From assembly GCA_002400445.1 (NCBI GenBank), contig DGQO01000184.1, forward strand, positions 1 through 5,939: DNA of 5,939 bases, in the 5' to 3' direction. The position numbers and the translations under genes are program-made. The notes beneath the pieces are model-generated. The model was not told where the DNA came from and ran no database searches. It worked only from the letters and a program-made list of their open reading frames with translations. Shown here piece by piece: positions 1 to 5,561 of this stretch (its first letter is position 1; each line of letters begins with the position of its first letter). The stretch is from Chitinophagaceae bacterium UBA4412. Lineage in GTDB: Bacteria; Bacteroidota; Bacteroidia; Chitinophagales; Chitinophagaceae.

Positions 1-1293
1 GAATGATCCGGCACTATCATACTTACAGGGAATGGAGAATTCTCCTTTTTTATTCATGAATCCCATTTTACCATTGAACAGTGCAGGAGCCATGCCGTTA
101 GAGAAGAGGCCTGTAAGTAAACCCGGCTTTCCCTGAATAACCGTCTCTCCACGAGTGTTGATATATACGAGTGAAATATTTTCTTTTTTGAATTTTTCAC
201 CTTTCGGTGTTTCCTCACTACCGCTTTTCTGCGCTGGTTTAATATATTCTCCTTTTTTGTTGATGTAGTATGCGTCGCCGCTGGCAACCATCGCCTCACC
301 ATCGTAAAAATTTTCCGCATTGTCATATTTACAGGGTATCACTAATTGCCCTTTTAGGTTGCAATAGCCATACTTTCCGTCTTTCTTCACCTTGATCATA
401 CTATCCTGTATGAGGTATTCTTCGAAATCATTGCCCACTTCTTCATACATACAGGGAATGATCTCTTTCCCTGTCTTATCTATCACCCCGTTTTTATATC
501 CATTTTTAGCTATGCGGGCAAACCCTCCGGAAAAAGCACCGGCTTCTTCGATTCCGCTGCCCACATTAGAAATAACAGATTCACCTTTTGTATTGATATA
601 GATCCATGAGTTCAGCCCGCCTTCCAAAACCGTATTTACGGCGGCCAGGCCTTCGCTGAATGACCTCGCATCTTCATACATCGGGAAAACGACCTCATCT
701 CCCTGTGCATTGATATAACCATACTGATATACATCCGTGCTTATTTCTTTTCTTACAAGGGCAAGTTCTCCGGAAAAGGGTTCAACATATTGGTATATAG
801 GACTGATAAGCATTACACCTTCATTATTGACAAAAGCCCATTTCTCACCAATCTTTACCCAAGCCTTGTTTTCCTGAAAAGTTTGTACTTCATCAAAGCG
901 GGGAGCACTTAGCTGTATGCCCTTTTTATTATACAGCCCAAATTTTTTGTTTTTCAGTACCCATACCAGGTTATCTGATGCCAGACTGAGCCCGTCAAAC
1001 ATACAGGGAATTATTTCTTTGCCAACTTCATTGATACAGCCCAGTCCAGCTTTTATTTTAACAACGCAAATCCCATTCAGAAAATCACCTGTAGAATCAT
1101 ACAGGCAGTCTGCTACCTGTTTCCCGTATTGATTGACAAAACCCCATTTCCCGTTCTGCTGAACTGCCACGACCCCATTATAGAAATAAAAAGTCCCGTC
1201 TGTAAAGTCGTTCTTTATGAAATCATACTGAGGAGGAATAATGGTATCACCATTGGTAACATTTATAATTCCATATTTGCCATTTTTTTGCTG
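1..1293 (-). repeat. Tandem WG-repeat array (about 11-12 degenerate units)
   Basis: Residues 52 to the window edge of the WG protein consist of about 11-12 diverged units of roughly 25-45 residues. At DNA level the best conserved part is the IPC-[MK]-[YF] segment, which appears on the plus strand as near-copies of ATACAGGGAAT at about 18-36, 322-339, 442-470 and 997-1023. The units differ too much for recent unequal crossing-over to be obvious. Around residues 404-425 a charged linker rich in K, E, S and G interrupts the array. Confidence 0.8.
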
Positions 1294-1446
1294 ATAAACC
1301 TGTAAGTGTTCATTTGAGGAAATGCCTTTTACCGGTGACCTGTTGAGCATGAACTCCTCTGCAAATGATTGAGCGGGACTTGAAGATGCCTGCAGCATGG
1401 CCCAAAAAGTACAAACAATGATTTTGATTGATGGGCAGTTCATCAT
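1..1446 (-). CDS. Exported WG-repeat protein, C-terminus beyond window
   Basis: The frame is open from base 1446 to base 1, giving 482 residues without a stop, so the 3' end lies outside the window. The start is a double ATG (1446-1441) touching the TAA of the upstream gene; no Shine-Dalgarno sequence is evident. Residues 1-26 look like a signal peptide (hydrophobic core IIVCTFWAMLQA, possible cleavage after SPAQ), so the protein is probably periplasmic or outer-surface. From about residue 52 it is built of WG (KWG) repeats of the form G-K-[WY]-G-[FY]-[IV]-[ND]-x3-G-x4-[IV]-P-x-Y-[DE]. Clear units are KYGIIN (57-62), KWGFVN (100-105), KFGLYN (168-173), KWAFVN (202-207), QYGYIN (241-246), KNGVID (318-323), KYGYCN (358-363) and KMGFMN (460-465). 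WG repeats are generally taken as beta-rich interaction modules; no enzyme motif is visible. The partner and role are unknown. It is the second gene of a coupled pair. Confidence 0.9.
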   Translation of the reverse strand, partial: MMNCPSIKIIVCTFWAMLQASSSPAQSFAEEFMLNRSPVKGISSNEHLQVYQQKNGKYGIINVTNGDTIIPPQYDFIKNDFTDGTFYFYNGVVAVQQNGKWGFVNQYGKQVADCLYDSTGDFLNGICVVKIKAGLGCINEVGKEIIPCMFDGLSLASDNLVWVLKNKKFGLYNKKGIQLSAPRFDEVQTFQENKAWVKIGEKWAFVNNEGVMLISPIYQYVEPFSGELALVRKEISTDVYQYGYINAQGDEVVFPMYEDARSFSEGLAAVNTVLEGGLNSWIYINTKGESVISNVGSGIEEAGAFSGGFARIAKNGYKNGVIDKTGKEIIPCMYEEVGNDFEEYLIQDSMIKVKKDGKYGYCNLKGQLVIPCKYDNAENFYDGEAMVASGDAYYINKKGEYIKPAQKSGSEETPKGEKFKKENISLVYINTRGETVIQGKPGLLTGLFSNGMAPALFNGKMGFMNKKGEFSIPCKYDSAGSF

Positions 1447-1449
1447 TTA
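1441..1449 (-). promoter_or_regulatory. Stop-start junction TAA-ATG-ATG (translational coupling)
   Basis: On the minus strand the TAA stop of the TPR/coiled-coil gene (1449-1447) is followed with no spacer by two in-frame ATG codons (1446-1444 and 1443-1441) of the WG-repeat gene. The sequence just upstream, AACAGAAACTGG, has no recognisable Shine-Dalgarno motif. The arrangement implies one mRNA, with the second gene probably translated by re-initiating or coupled ribosomes. Which of the two ATGs is used cannot be told; the difference is one residue. Confidence 0.75.
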
Positions 1450-2775
1450 CCAGTTTCTGTTATTGAAAAGTAGCAGAGGCGGCGGTGTTGACCATTTTGT
1501 TTTTCCGGTGCAGTTCTCGGAACAATGGTCAGTATATTTTCTGATGCATTTCTCCAGGCAATCAATTTCACTCATTCTTTGCTCCATTCCCGCAGAGTAA
1601 ATGGCCACCTGTTTTGCCATTTCCTCATTATCGGCATTCAGTTTTCGGATATGATACCAGCCAAAACAGATTGCGCCGAGATTAGAATATGTTTCACCAA
1701 TCATTTTAGCCTGTTCAAAATATTCACCCGGCATATTGGTAAGCCCGAATGGTTTTTCCACTTCTTTGAACAGGTTCTCGTAATCTGTTACATGGGCAGT
1801 TTCCAGTAAACTGTTCATGAACATCAATACTTTCAGAGTTCTCCCTGCCTGTTCCTTGTTGGTTAGCATTAATTCTCCAAGATCAAAACCAAGGGATAGC
1901 CTGTCTGCCACATCCTGAAATTCATCCACCCGGATATTGGTTTTCTTTAATTCTGATGCAAACCATTTTTGAATCTCCGGATTCGGCGAATTGCTTAAGT
2001 TACCCGTCCTGGTAAACAGGTCTTTGACATAGCTTCGTTTCAATACTCCCTGCAGTAAATTATACCTGATGAACATGCTTGCCAAATAGCTTTTACTGTC
2101 ATCCAGTACTTTGTTGTATGCATCATCCACTTCTTTACCCCAATTTTCCAGGTCTGCATTGTTGTTGGCCAAAGATTTGGAAAAGTTTTTTAAGAAACCC
2201 TGCGCATGCTTAATGTCTTTTTTAAAGGACTTTATGGCGTCCTGTGCTGCAGAAATTTTTTCTATTATGGCATTCTGGTCCATACGCTCCTGTTCTAAAC
2301 GGGCCTGTTCCTTTTTTTGCAGTTCCTCTTCCTTTCTTCTCCTTTCTTCCTCCTCCCGTTTCTTCATGTCACGGTATGCCTGGTTTTGCTGCTTTTCTCT
2401 TGACAAGGAAGCTTCTGCTTCCTGCAGTTTATTCTTATAGAGCTGGTTAGACGGGTCTTTGCGAATTGCTTTGTTTAGCTGATGGATAGCGTCATCCCAG
2501 TTTTTACTATTGCACATCTTCAGAGCCCTTTGATAATGGTCTGTTGCCTCAGCCTGCTTCTGTTCAAATGTTTTTACAAATGGGCTTCTGTACACTCCGC
2601 TTCCCGAAGATGACGACACGGTTGGAACAGAATATGAATTGATACTTCTGCCTGCCCATGTTTCTAACTGACCTAAGGCCGATTGCCCGCTTGCAGTGTG
2701 ATTGAATAAAGAAATTGCTGCAACCCCCATAATGGTGATCAGGTAATTCTTATAAATAAATGAGGTCAGCATCAT
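1447..2775 (-). CDS. Exported TPR-like/coiled-coil protein with twin CX3C tail
   Basis: A 442-residue protein I do not recognise as a named family. The frame can be extended to a TTG at 2805, but the ATG at 2775 (MMLTSF) is preferred because it starts directly at a signal peptide: hydrophobic residues about 10-25, then HTASGQ with likely cleavage near residue 30. Next come a Ser-rich linker (about 50-60), a TPR-like helical pair (about 75-122; HYQRALKMCNSKNWDDAIHQ followed by an NKAIRKDPSN-type ending), and a strongly charged coiled coil (about 124-175, with runs of E, K, R and Q). A long helical region without recognisable motifs follows, then a C-terminal cysteine motif CX3C-X7-CX3C (Cys 406, 410, 418, 422) and a Pro/Leu-rich tail. 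Such spaced cysteines in an exported protein suggest a disulfide-pinned helical hairpin. It is coupled to the WG-repeat gene, so the two products probably act together, perhaps as an envelope scaffold. That function is inference. Confidence 0.82.
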   Translation of the reverse strand: MMLTSFIYKNYLITIMGVAAISLFNHTASGQSALGQLETWAGRSINSYSVPTVSSSSGSGVYRSPFVKTFEQKQAEATDHYQRALKMCNSKNWDDAIHQLNKAIRKDPSNQLYKNKLQEAEASLSREKQQNQAYRDMKKREEEERRRKEEELQKKEQARLEQERMDQNAIIEKISAAQDAIKSFKKDIKHAQGFLKNFSKSLANNNADLENWGKEVDDAYNKVLDDSKSYLASMFIRYNLLQGVLKRSYVKDLFTRTGNLSNSPNPEIQKWFASELKKTNIRVDEFQDVADRLSLGFDLGELMLTNKEQAGRTLKVLMFMNSLLETAHVTDYENLFKEVEKPFGLTNMPGEYFEQAKMIGETYSNLGAICFGWYHIRKLNADNEEMAKQVAIYSAGMEQRMSEIDCLEKCIRKYTDHCSENCTGKTKWSTPPPLLLFNNRNW

Positions 2776-2928
2776 TGTTGATTGAATTCTTGCCCCCTGA
2801 TACAATGATTGACAAGTTAGCCATGGTCACCGGCTGTTTCAATGCTCAATTTCACATAAAATAATGATTTTTATCAGGCATTTGCCTAGTGGTTGCTTTT
2901 AATTTCATAAGCATCTAAAGATGACGAT
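2776..2928. promoter_or_regulatory. Divergent intergenic region between the two accessory transcription units
   Basis: The 153 bp between the ATG of the TPR/coiled-coil gene (minus) and the ATG of the cysteine-rich secreted protein gene (plus) must hold both promoters if each is transcribed from here. I looked for the Bacteroidota pattern TTTG, about 19-21 bp, TAnnTTTG on both strands and found no clean match. The best plus-strand pair, TTTG at 2881 with TAATTTCA at 2900, is too short in spacing and a poor -7 match. An AT-rich stretch lies at 2851-2875. Confidence 0.5.
2876..2887. promoter_or_regulatory. Palindrome AGGCA-TT-TGCCT, possible operator
   Basis: A perfect 5+2+5 inverted repeat lies in the divergent intergenic region, 41 bp before the plus-strand start codon and 100 bp before the minus-strand one. 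The 2-nt spacer makes an RNA hairpin unlikely, so a dimeric regulator site is the better reading. A 12-bp palindrome can arise by chance, and no regulator gene is in the window. Confidence 0.25.
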
Positions 2929-3486
2929 ATGAGGGTCTTATTATTATTGGCCGTATTATTATTCTCTTATTCACCTGTTCAGTTATTGCCCGATAACGGG
3001 CGTTGTGACCAGAACAGCAGGGGGATAAAAATTGATACAGACAAAACCGCCCGGCATGCGTTAAAAGATACAACGCCCGTTAGTTCGTGGGAGGTAAAGG
3101 GATGCGCAGCAAAAGCTACAAAGGCAGTAACGAAATTTTCCTCACCAGGTGAAAATGTGGATTATCCGGATCTGAGGATGCCCGGCGAAGAGGGTATTAC
3201 AGCAGCAGCCGATTCTATCATTTATTCAAGATTTGTCAGACACGGTTGCTGCCGAAAAGCCTCGGTCAGCATTCAGCAGCAGGGTAATACGTTAAACTTT
3301 GTAGAATATTGGACAGGCAGTATTTGTAAATGCATGTGCAGTTCAACAATTCGGGCGGTGATCAAAAAACTTCCCCCCGGTGAATACAAGGTATTTGCCA
3401 TAGAAACCGGCACCAATCCACTTGATGATAAGCCCAATAGCGGAAGAGATACGCTGATCCGTCAAAAACTCCTGATCAATAAGTAG
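2929..3486 (+). CDS. Small secreted protein with HGCC...CKCMC cysteine cluster
   Basis: A 185-residue protein with a clear N-terminal signal sequence (MRVLLLLAVLLFSYSP). The ATG at 2929 is the only sensible start: the ATG at 2921 is out of frame and stops at once (TGA overlapping the real ATG). After a low-complexity, Lys/Thr/Ser-rich part (about 25-80) comes a compact domain (about 95-165) that looks beta-rich, with H105-G-C107-C108 near its start and C133-x-C135-x-C137 in the middle, ending in PPGEYKVFAIE, a strand typical of Ig-like or transthyretin-like folds. From memory, small exported Bacteroidota proteins with HxCC then CxCxC exist, but I cannot name the family. The five clustered cysteines and histidine could bind metal or form disulfides. 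Other cysteines are C26 and C59. It is divergent from the TPR/WG pair, and no terminator is visible downstream, where an insertion remnant begins 4 bp after the stop. Confidence 0.82.
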   Translation: MRVLLLLAVLLFSYSPVQLLPDNGRCDQNSRGIKIDTDKTARHALKDTTPVSSWEVKGCAAKATKAVTKFSSPGENVDYPDLRMPGEEGITAAADSIIYSRFVRHGCCRKASVSIQQQGNTLNFVEYWTGSICKCMCSSTIRAVIKKLPPGEYKVFAIETGTNPLDDKPNSGRDTLIRQKLLINK

Positions 3487-3489
3487 CCG

Positions 3490-3500
3490 CTCCTGTTTTC
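3490..3500 (+). repeat. Candidate terminal inverted repeat, transposase 3' side
   Basis: CTCCTGTTTTC, exactly the reverse complement of 3815-3825. It begins 4 bp after the TAG of the secreted protein gene. It is the outermost conserved sequence downstream of the transposase stop codon. Confidence 0.5.
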
Positions 3501-3567
3501 AGTATTGCAACACCCTAAGTATTTTTCTGGATAATATTGTATAATTCAGCTTGCTGATCATCCATTT

Positions 3568-3822
3568 TCATGACAATGTTGATTGCTCTTTATTCAGTAT
3601 TCTTTCTAATTCTTTATAAATGCAATAGGCGGTAAAAGACAAACAAATATGTGCTTTAATTCTATGTTTCAACCTTTGATAGATAGGTCTTATCCTTAGA
3701 TCTTTTTTTAACTTCCGGAAAGCCTTTTCTATACCCCACAGATTTTTATAGTTTTCTTTAACCTGTTTATCGTTTAGTTTGGTAGTGTTGTAGAGCTTTA
3801 TTTTTAAAAGTGCAGAAAACAG
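3568..3822 (-). pseudogene. Transposase C-terminal fragment, IS1634/IS4-type DDE
   Basis: This is a minus-strand open frame of 84 codons ending in TGA (3570-3568) with no credible start; upstream it reads into the protease terminator. Counting from base 3822, residues 25-39 (YKNLWGIEKAFRKLK) fit the IS4-superfamily signature Y-(2)-R-(3)-E-(6)-K with Leu in place of Arg: Y25, L28, E32 (third catalytic acid), K39. DLRIRPIYQRLKHRIKAH and then FTAYCIYKELERIL (about 41-76) follow, as in the C-terminal end of IS1634-type transposases. The preceding YNTTKLNDKQV matches the usual T-N-T strand before this helix. The DDE N-terminal portion with both Asp residues is absent, so it cannot be active. The retained piece has no internal stop or frameshift, which suggests fairly recent deletion rather than slow decay. 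Confidence 0.85.
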
Positions 3823-3825
3823 GAG
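3815..3825 (-). repeat. Candidate terminal inverted repeat, transposase 5' side
   Basis: GAAAACAGGAG on the plus strand pairs perfectly with 3490-3500. It lies only 10 bp from the T-tract of the protease terminator, so the element appears inserted just downstream of that terminator. The fragmentary transposase frame reads through it, consistent with an internal deletion joining the 5' end of the element to the C-terminal coding part. Confidence 0.5.
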
Positions 3826-3835
3826 GGAATCGCAT

Positions 3836-3864
3836 AAAAAAATCCCGGAACTGTGCTCCGGGAT
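3836..3864 (-). terminator. Rho-independent terminator of the HtrA protease gene
   Basis: On the minus strand an 8-bp perfect stem, ATCCCGGA / TCCGGGAT (3864-3857 and 3849-3842) with a 7-nt loop, is followed directly by seven T residues (3842-3836). It starts 18 bp after the protease stop codon. Read on the plus strand the stem is followed by CTGATT, so it would not work well in that direction. Confidence 0.92.
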
Positions 3865-3882
3865 CTGATTAAATACAGCTTT

Positions 3883-5415
3883 TTATTGCCCACCAAGGCT
3901 CACGGGGTATTCATATAAACCTTCATAACCTGGATAAAATCCACTGATTGTAATATTCTTTTTATCTGCTGTAGCCTTGCCTATATCTTCCACGCTGGCA
4001 ACCGCCTGATCATTAATTTTAAGTATAATAAACCCGTCTTTCATGCGGGTTTGATCATTGATCGCACCATCACCTATTTTCTTTACAATCACTCCGCCAG
4101 GCACACCATACTCTTTAGCTTTCCGGGCATCTAAAGTGGTGAGTTGCGCACCCAATTTGTCCATGGTGGATGCCGCTTTTACGAGGTCATAGTTGCCTGC
4201 ACTATTTTTAAGTGTTACCACGGAAGACATCTCGGTATTATTACGGGTAAAAGTAATCGTTACCTTATCGCCCGGCTTGTAGCGGCTCACTTGCTCCTGC
4301 ATTTCTGCACCGCTGTTTACAGCAATACTATTGATGCTTTTAATGATATCGCCTTTTTTAATGCCTGCTGCTGCAGCACCACCATCTGGAGTGGTTTCCT
4401 GCACATAGATTCCAAATGCAGATTCAGGAATACCCGTACGCTTTTTTTCATCTGCACTCATATCGCTTGCATTAGCATACTGGATGCCGATATATGCCCT
4501 TTGTACTGTGCCGAATTTGATGATGTCATCTACCACCTTCTTTACAATGTTTACCGGTATAGCATAAGAATAACCTGTGTAATAACCTGTAAGCGATGCA
4601 ATGGCAGAGTTAATACCAATCAGCTTTCCATCTGTATTTACCAGGGCACCACCGCTGTTGCCGGAGTTTACCGCAGCATCCGTTTGAATATACGAGTCTA
4701 TGGCATTAGTCTGCCTGCCATCTTTGTCCCGGTTCAGGCCAAGGCTTCTTGCCTTAGCACTTACGATGCCTGCTGTAACCGTAGTTTCAAGATTTAAAGG
4801 ATAACCAATAGCCAGCACCCACTGCCCAATTTTTACATCATCGGAGTTACCGTATAACAAGTAAGGCAGCGCCTTAGCTTCAATTTTAATTACAGCAAGA
4901 TCATAAGCCGGATCGCTGCCCACAACTTTTGCAGTATATACCCTTTTATTATTTAAGGTTACCGTTATTTCATCTGCTTTATCCACTACGTGGTTGTTGG
5001 TTACGATATATCCGTCGTCACTGATGATAACGCCGGAGCCAGAAGCCCTTTGTTCGGGAATAGATCCGTTTTGCCTGCCAAAAAACTGGTTAAACATATC
5101 ATCATCAAACAAATCACTGAAAGGATTATTTCTCTGGCGGGGGAGGCTGTTTGTTACTTGTTTTGCATTGATTTTGGTCTTAATGTGCACTACCGTGGGC
5201 AGTGCCGCTTCGGCAGGTTGCGTAAAATCAGAAGCCCCTCCAGGATTAGCTCCATCAAATAACCCTGTCAATTTTCCATAATTAGCCGGCACAACACCCG
5301 TTTGTTGGCCTCCAAAACTGTTGTCGCCTTTAAAATACTTGCTAAAACCCCATACGACTGCAAGGGTGGTAAAAGCACTGATAAGTACGGTGAATAAAAC
5401 CTGTTTTAATTTCAT
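3883..5415 (-). CDS. htrA: Do/HtrA-family periplasmic serine endoprotease (trypsin domain, two PDZ)
   Basis: A complete 510-residue Do/DegP-like protease that degrades or refolds misfolded envelope proteins. The frame extends to a TTG at 5466, but the ATG at 5415 is chosen because it starts a classical signal/anchor sequence (MKLKQVLFTVLISAFTTLAVVWGF). Next come a short linker and a phenylalanine- and aspartate-rich loop (NNPFSDLFDDDMFNQFFG, about 96-113) of the LA-loop type. The protease domain (about 120-295) carries the triad His142 (TNNHVV), Asp172 (AYDLAV) and Ser254 (GNSGG). PDZ1 covers about 308-403 (binding loop AYIGI) and PDZ2 about 420-500 (LGAQL). Length and order fit DegP/DegQ-type proteins and no key residue is missing. 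It appears to be a single-gene transcript: 146 bp separate it from the upstream reductase gene and a strong terminator follows. A partial -7-like box (TTAATTTG, 5491-5484) lies upstream but lacks a convincing -33 partner. Whether it is DegP-like or DegQ-like in regulation cannot be read from sequence. Confidence 0.97.
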   Translation of the reverse strand: MKLKQVLFTVLISAFTTLAVVWGFSKYFKGDNSFGGQQTGVVPANYGKLTGLFDGANPGGASDFTQPAEAALPTVVHIKTKINAKQVTNSLPRQRNNPFSDLFDDDMFNQFFGRQNGSIPEQRASGSGVIISDDGYIVTNNHVVDKADEITVTLNNKRVYTAKVVGSDPAYDLAVIKIEAKALPYLLYGNSDDVKIGQWVLAIGYPLNLETTVTAGIVSAKARSLGLNRDKDGRQTNAIDSYIQTDAAVNSGNSGGALVNTDGKLIGINSAIASLTGYYTGYSYAIPVNIVKKVVDDIIKFGTVQRAYIGIQYANASDMSADEKKRTGIPESAFGIYVQETTPDGGAAAAGIKKGDIIKSINSIAVNSGAEMQEQVSRYKPGDKVTITFTRNNTEMSSVVTLKNSAGNYDLVKAASTMDKLGAQLTTLDARKAKEYGVPGGVIVKKIGDGAINDQTRMKDGFIILKINDQAVASVEDIGKATADKKNITISGFYPGYEGLYEYPVSLGGQ

Positions 5416-5561
5416 GGTATGTCTATTTTTTTTAAGCTGATTTTTTAGCACACCAAATCGGTTCAAAAGATGTGCCTATGGTACAAATTAACGATGCACT
5501 GCCAGAATGTATGATACGGTCTGTCATGTTTAACATTAAATTAGTAAGACCTTCGTAGATG

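Larger units (their letters stand above)
3490..3825 (-). mobile_element. Internally deleted insertion sequence remnant (IS1634/IS4-type), about 336 bp
   Basis: The block is bounded by an 11-bp perfect inverted repeat, CTCCTGTTTTC at 3490-3500 and its reverse complement at 3815-3825; adding the next five bases inward gives 13 of 16 matches. Inside lies the C-terminal part of a DDE transposase (3568-3822, minus) followed by 67 bp between its stop and the inner edge of the inverted repeat. Full IS1634-type elements are well over 1 kb, so most of the transposase gene is missing. No short target duplication is seen outside the repeats. IS1549 and IS1634 are known for long, variable-length duplications, so absence of a short one is not decisive. 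That these repeats are the true element ends is inference. Confidence 0.55.

Noticed and set aside
54..326. A 90-codon minus-strand open frame in another frame of the WG gene.
   Set aside because: The WG-repeat frame runs unbroken through this stretch with clear repeat units; the other frame has no recognisable features.
18..1023. Recurring ATACAGGGAAT-like DNA words that could suggest spaced direct repeats or a CRISPR-like array.
   Set aside because: Spacing is irregular and each copy encodes the conserved IPC-[MK]-[YF] part of a WG repeat, so protein-level repetition explains them.
2111..2450. Plus-strand open frames rich in Ser, Phe and Cys.
   Set aside because: They mirror the Glu/Lys/Arg-rich coiled coil on the opposite strand (GAA/AAG codons read as TTC/CTT) and are shadows.
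3487..3567. Possible intrinsic terminator for the secreted protein gene in the AT-rich DNA after its stop.
   Set aside because: No GC-rich stem followed by a T-tract could be found on the plus strand; the only symmetric sequence is the inverted repeat assigned to the insertion element.
4144..4797. A 217-codon plus-strand open frame opposite the protease gene.
   Set aside because: It is antisense to the catalytic part of an unmistakable HtrA protease, its translation is Cys/Ile/Tyr-rich with no domain, and it has no sign of its own expression signals.
5484..5491. TTAATTTG (minus strand) as the -7 box of the protease promoter.
   Set aside because: It departs from TAnnTTTG at a conserved position and has no TTTG at the expected distance upstream; too weak to list as a feature.
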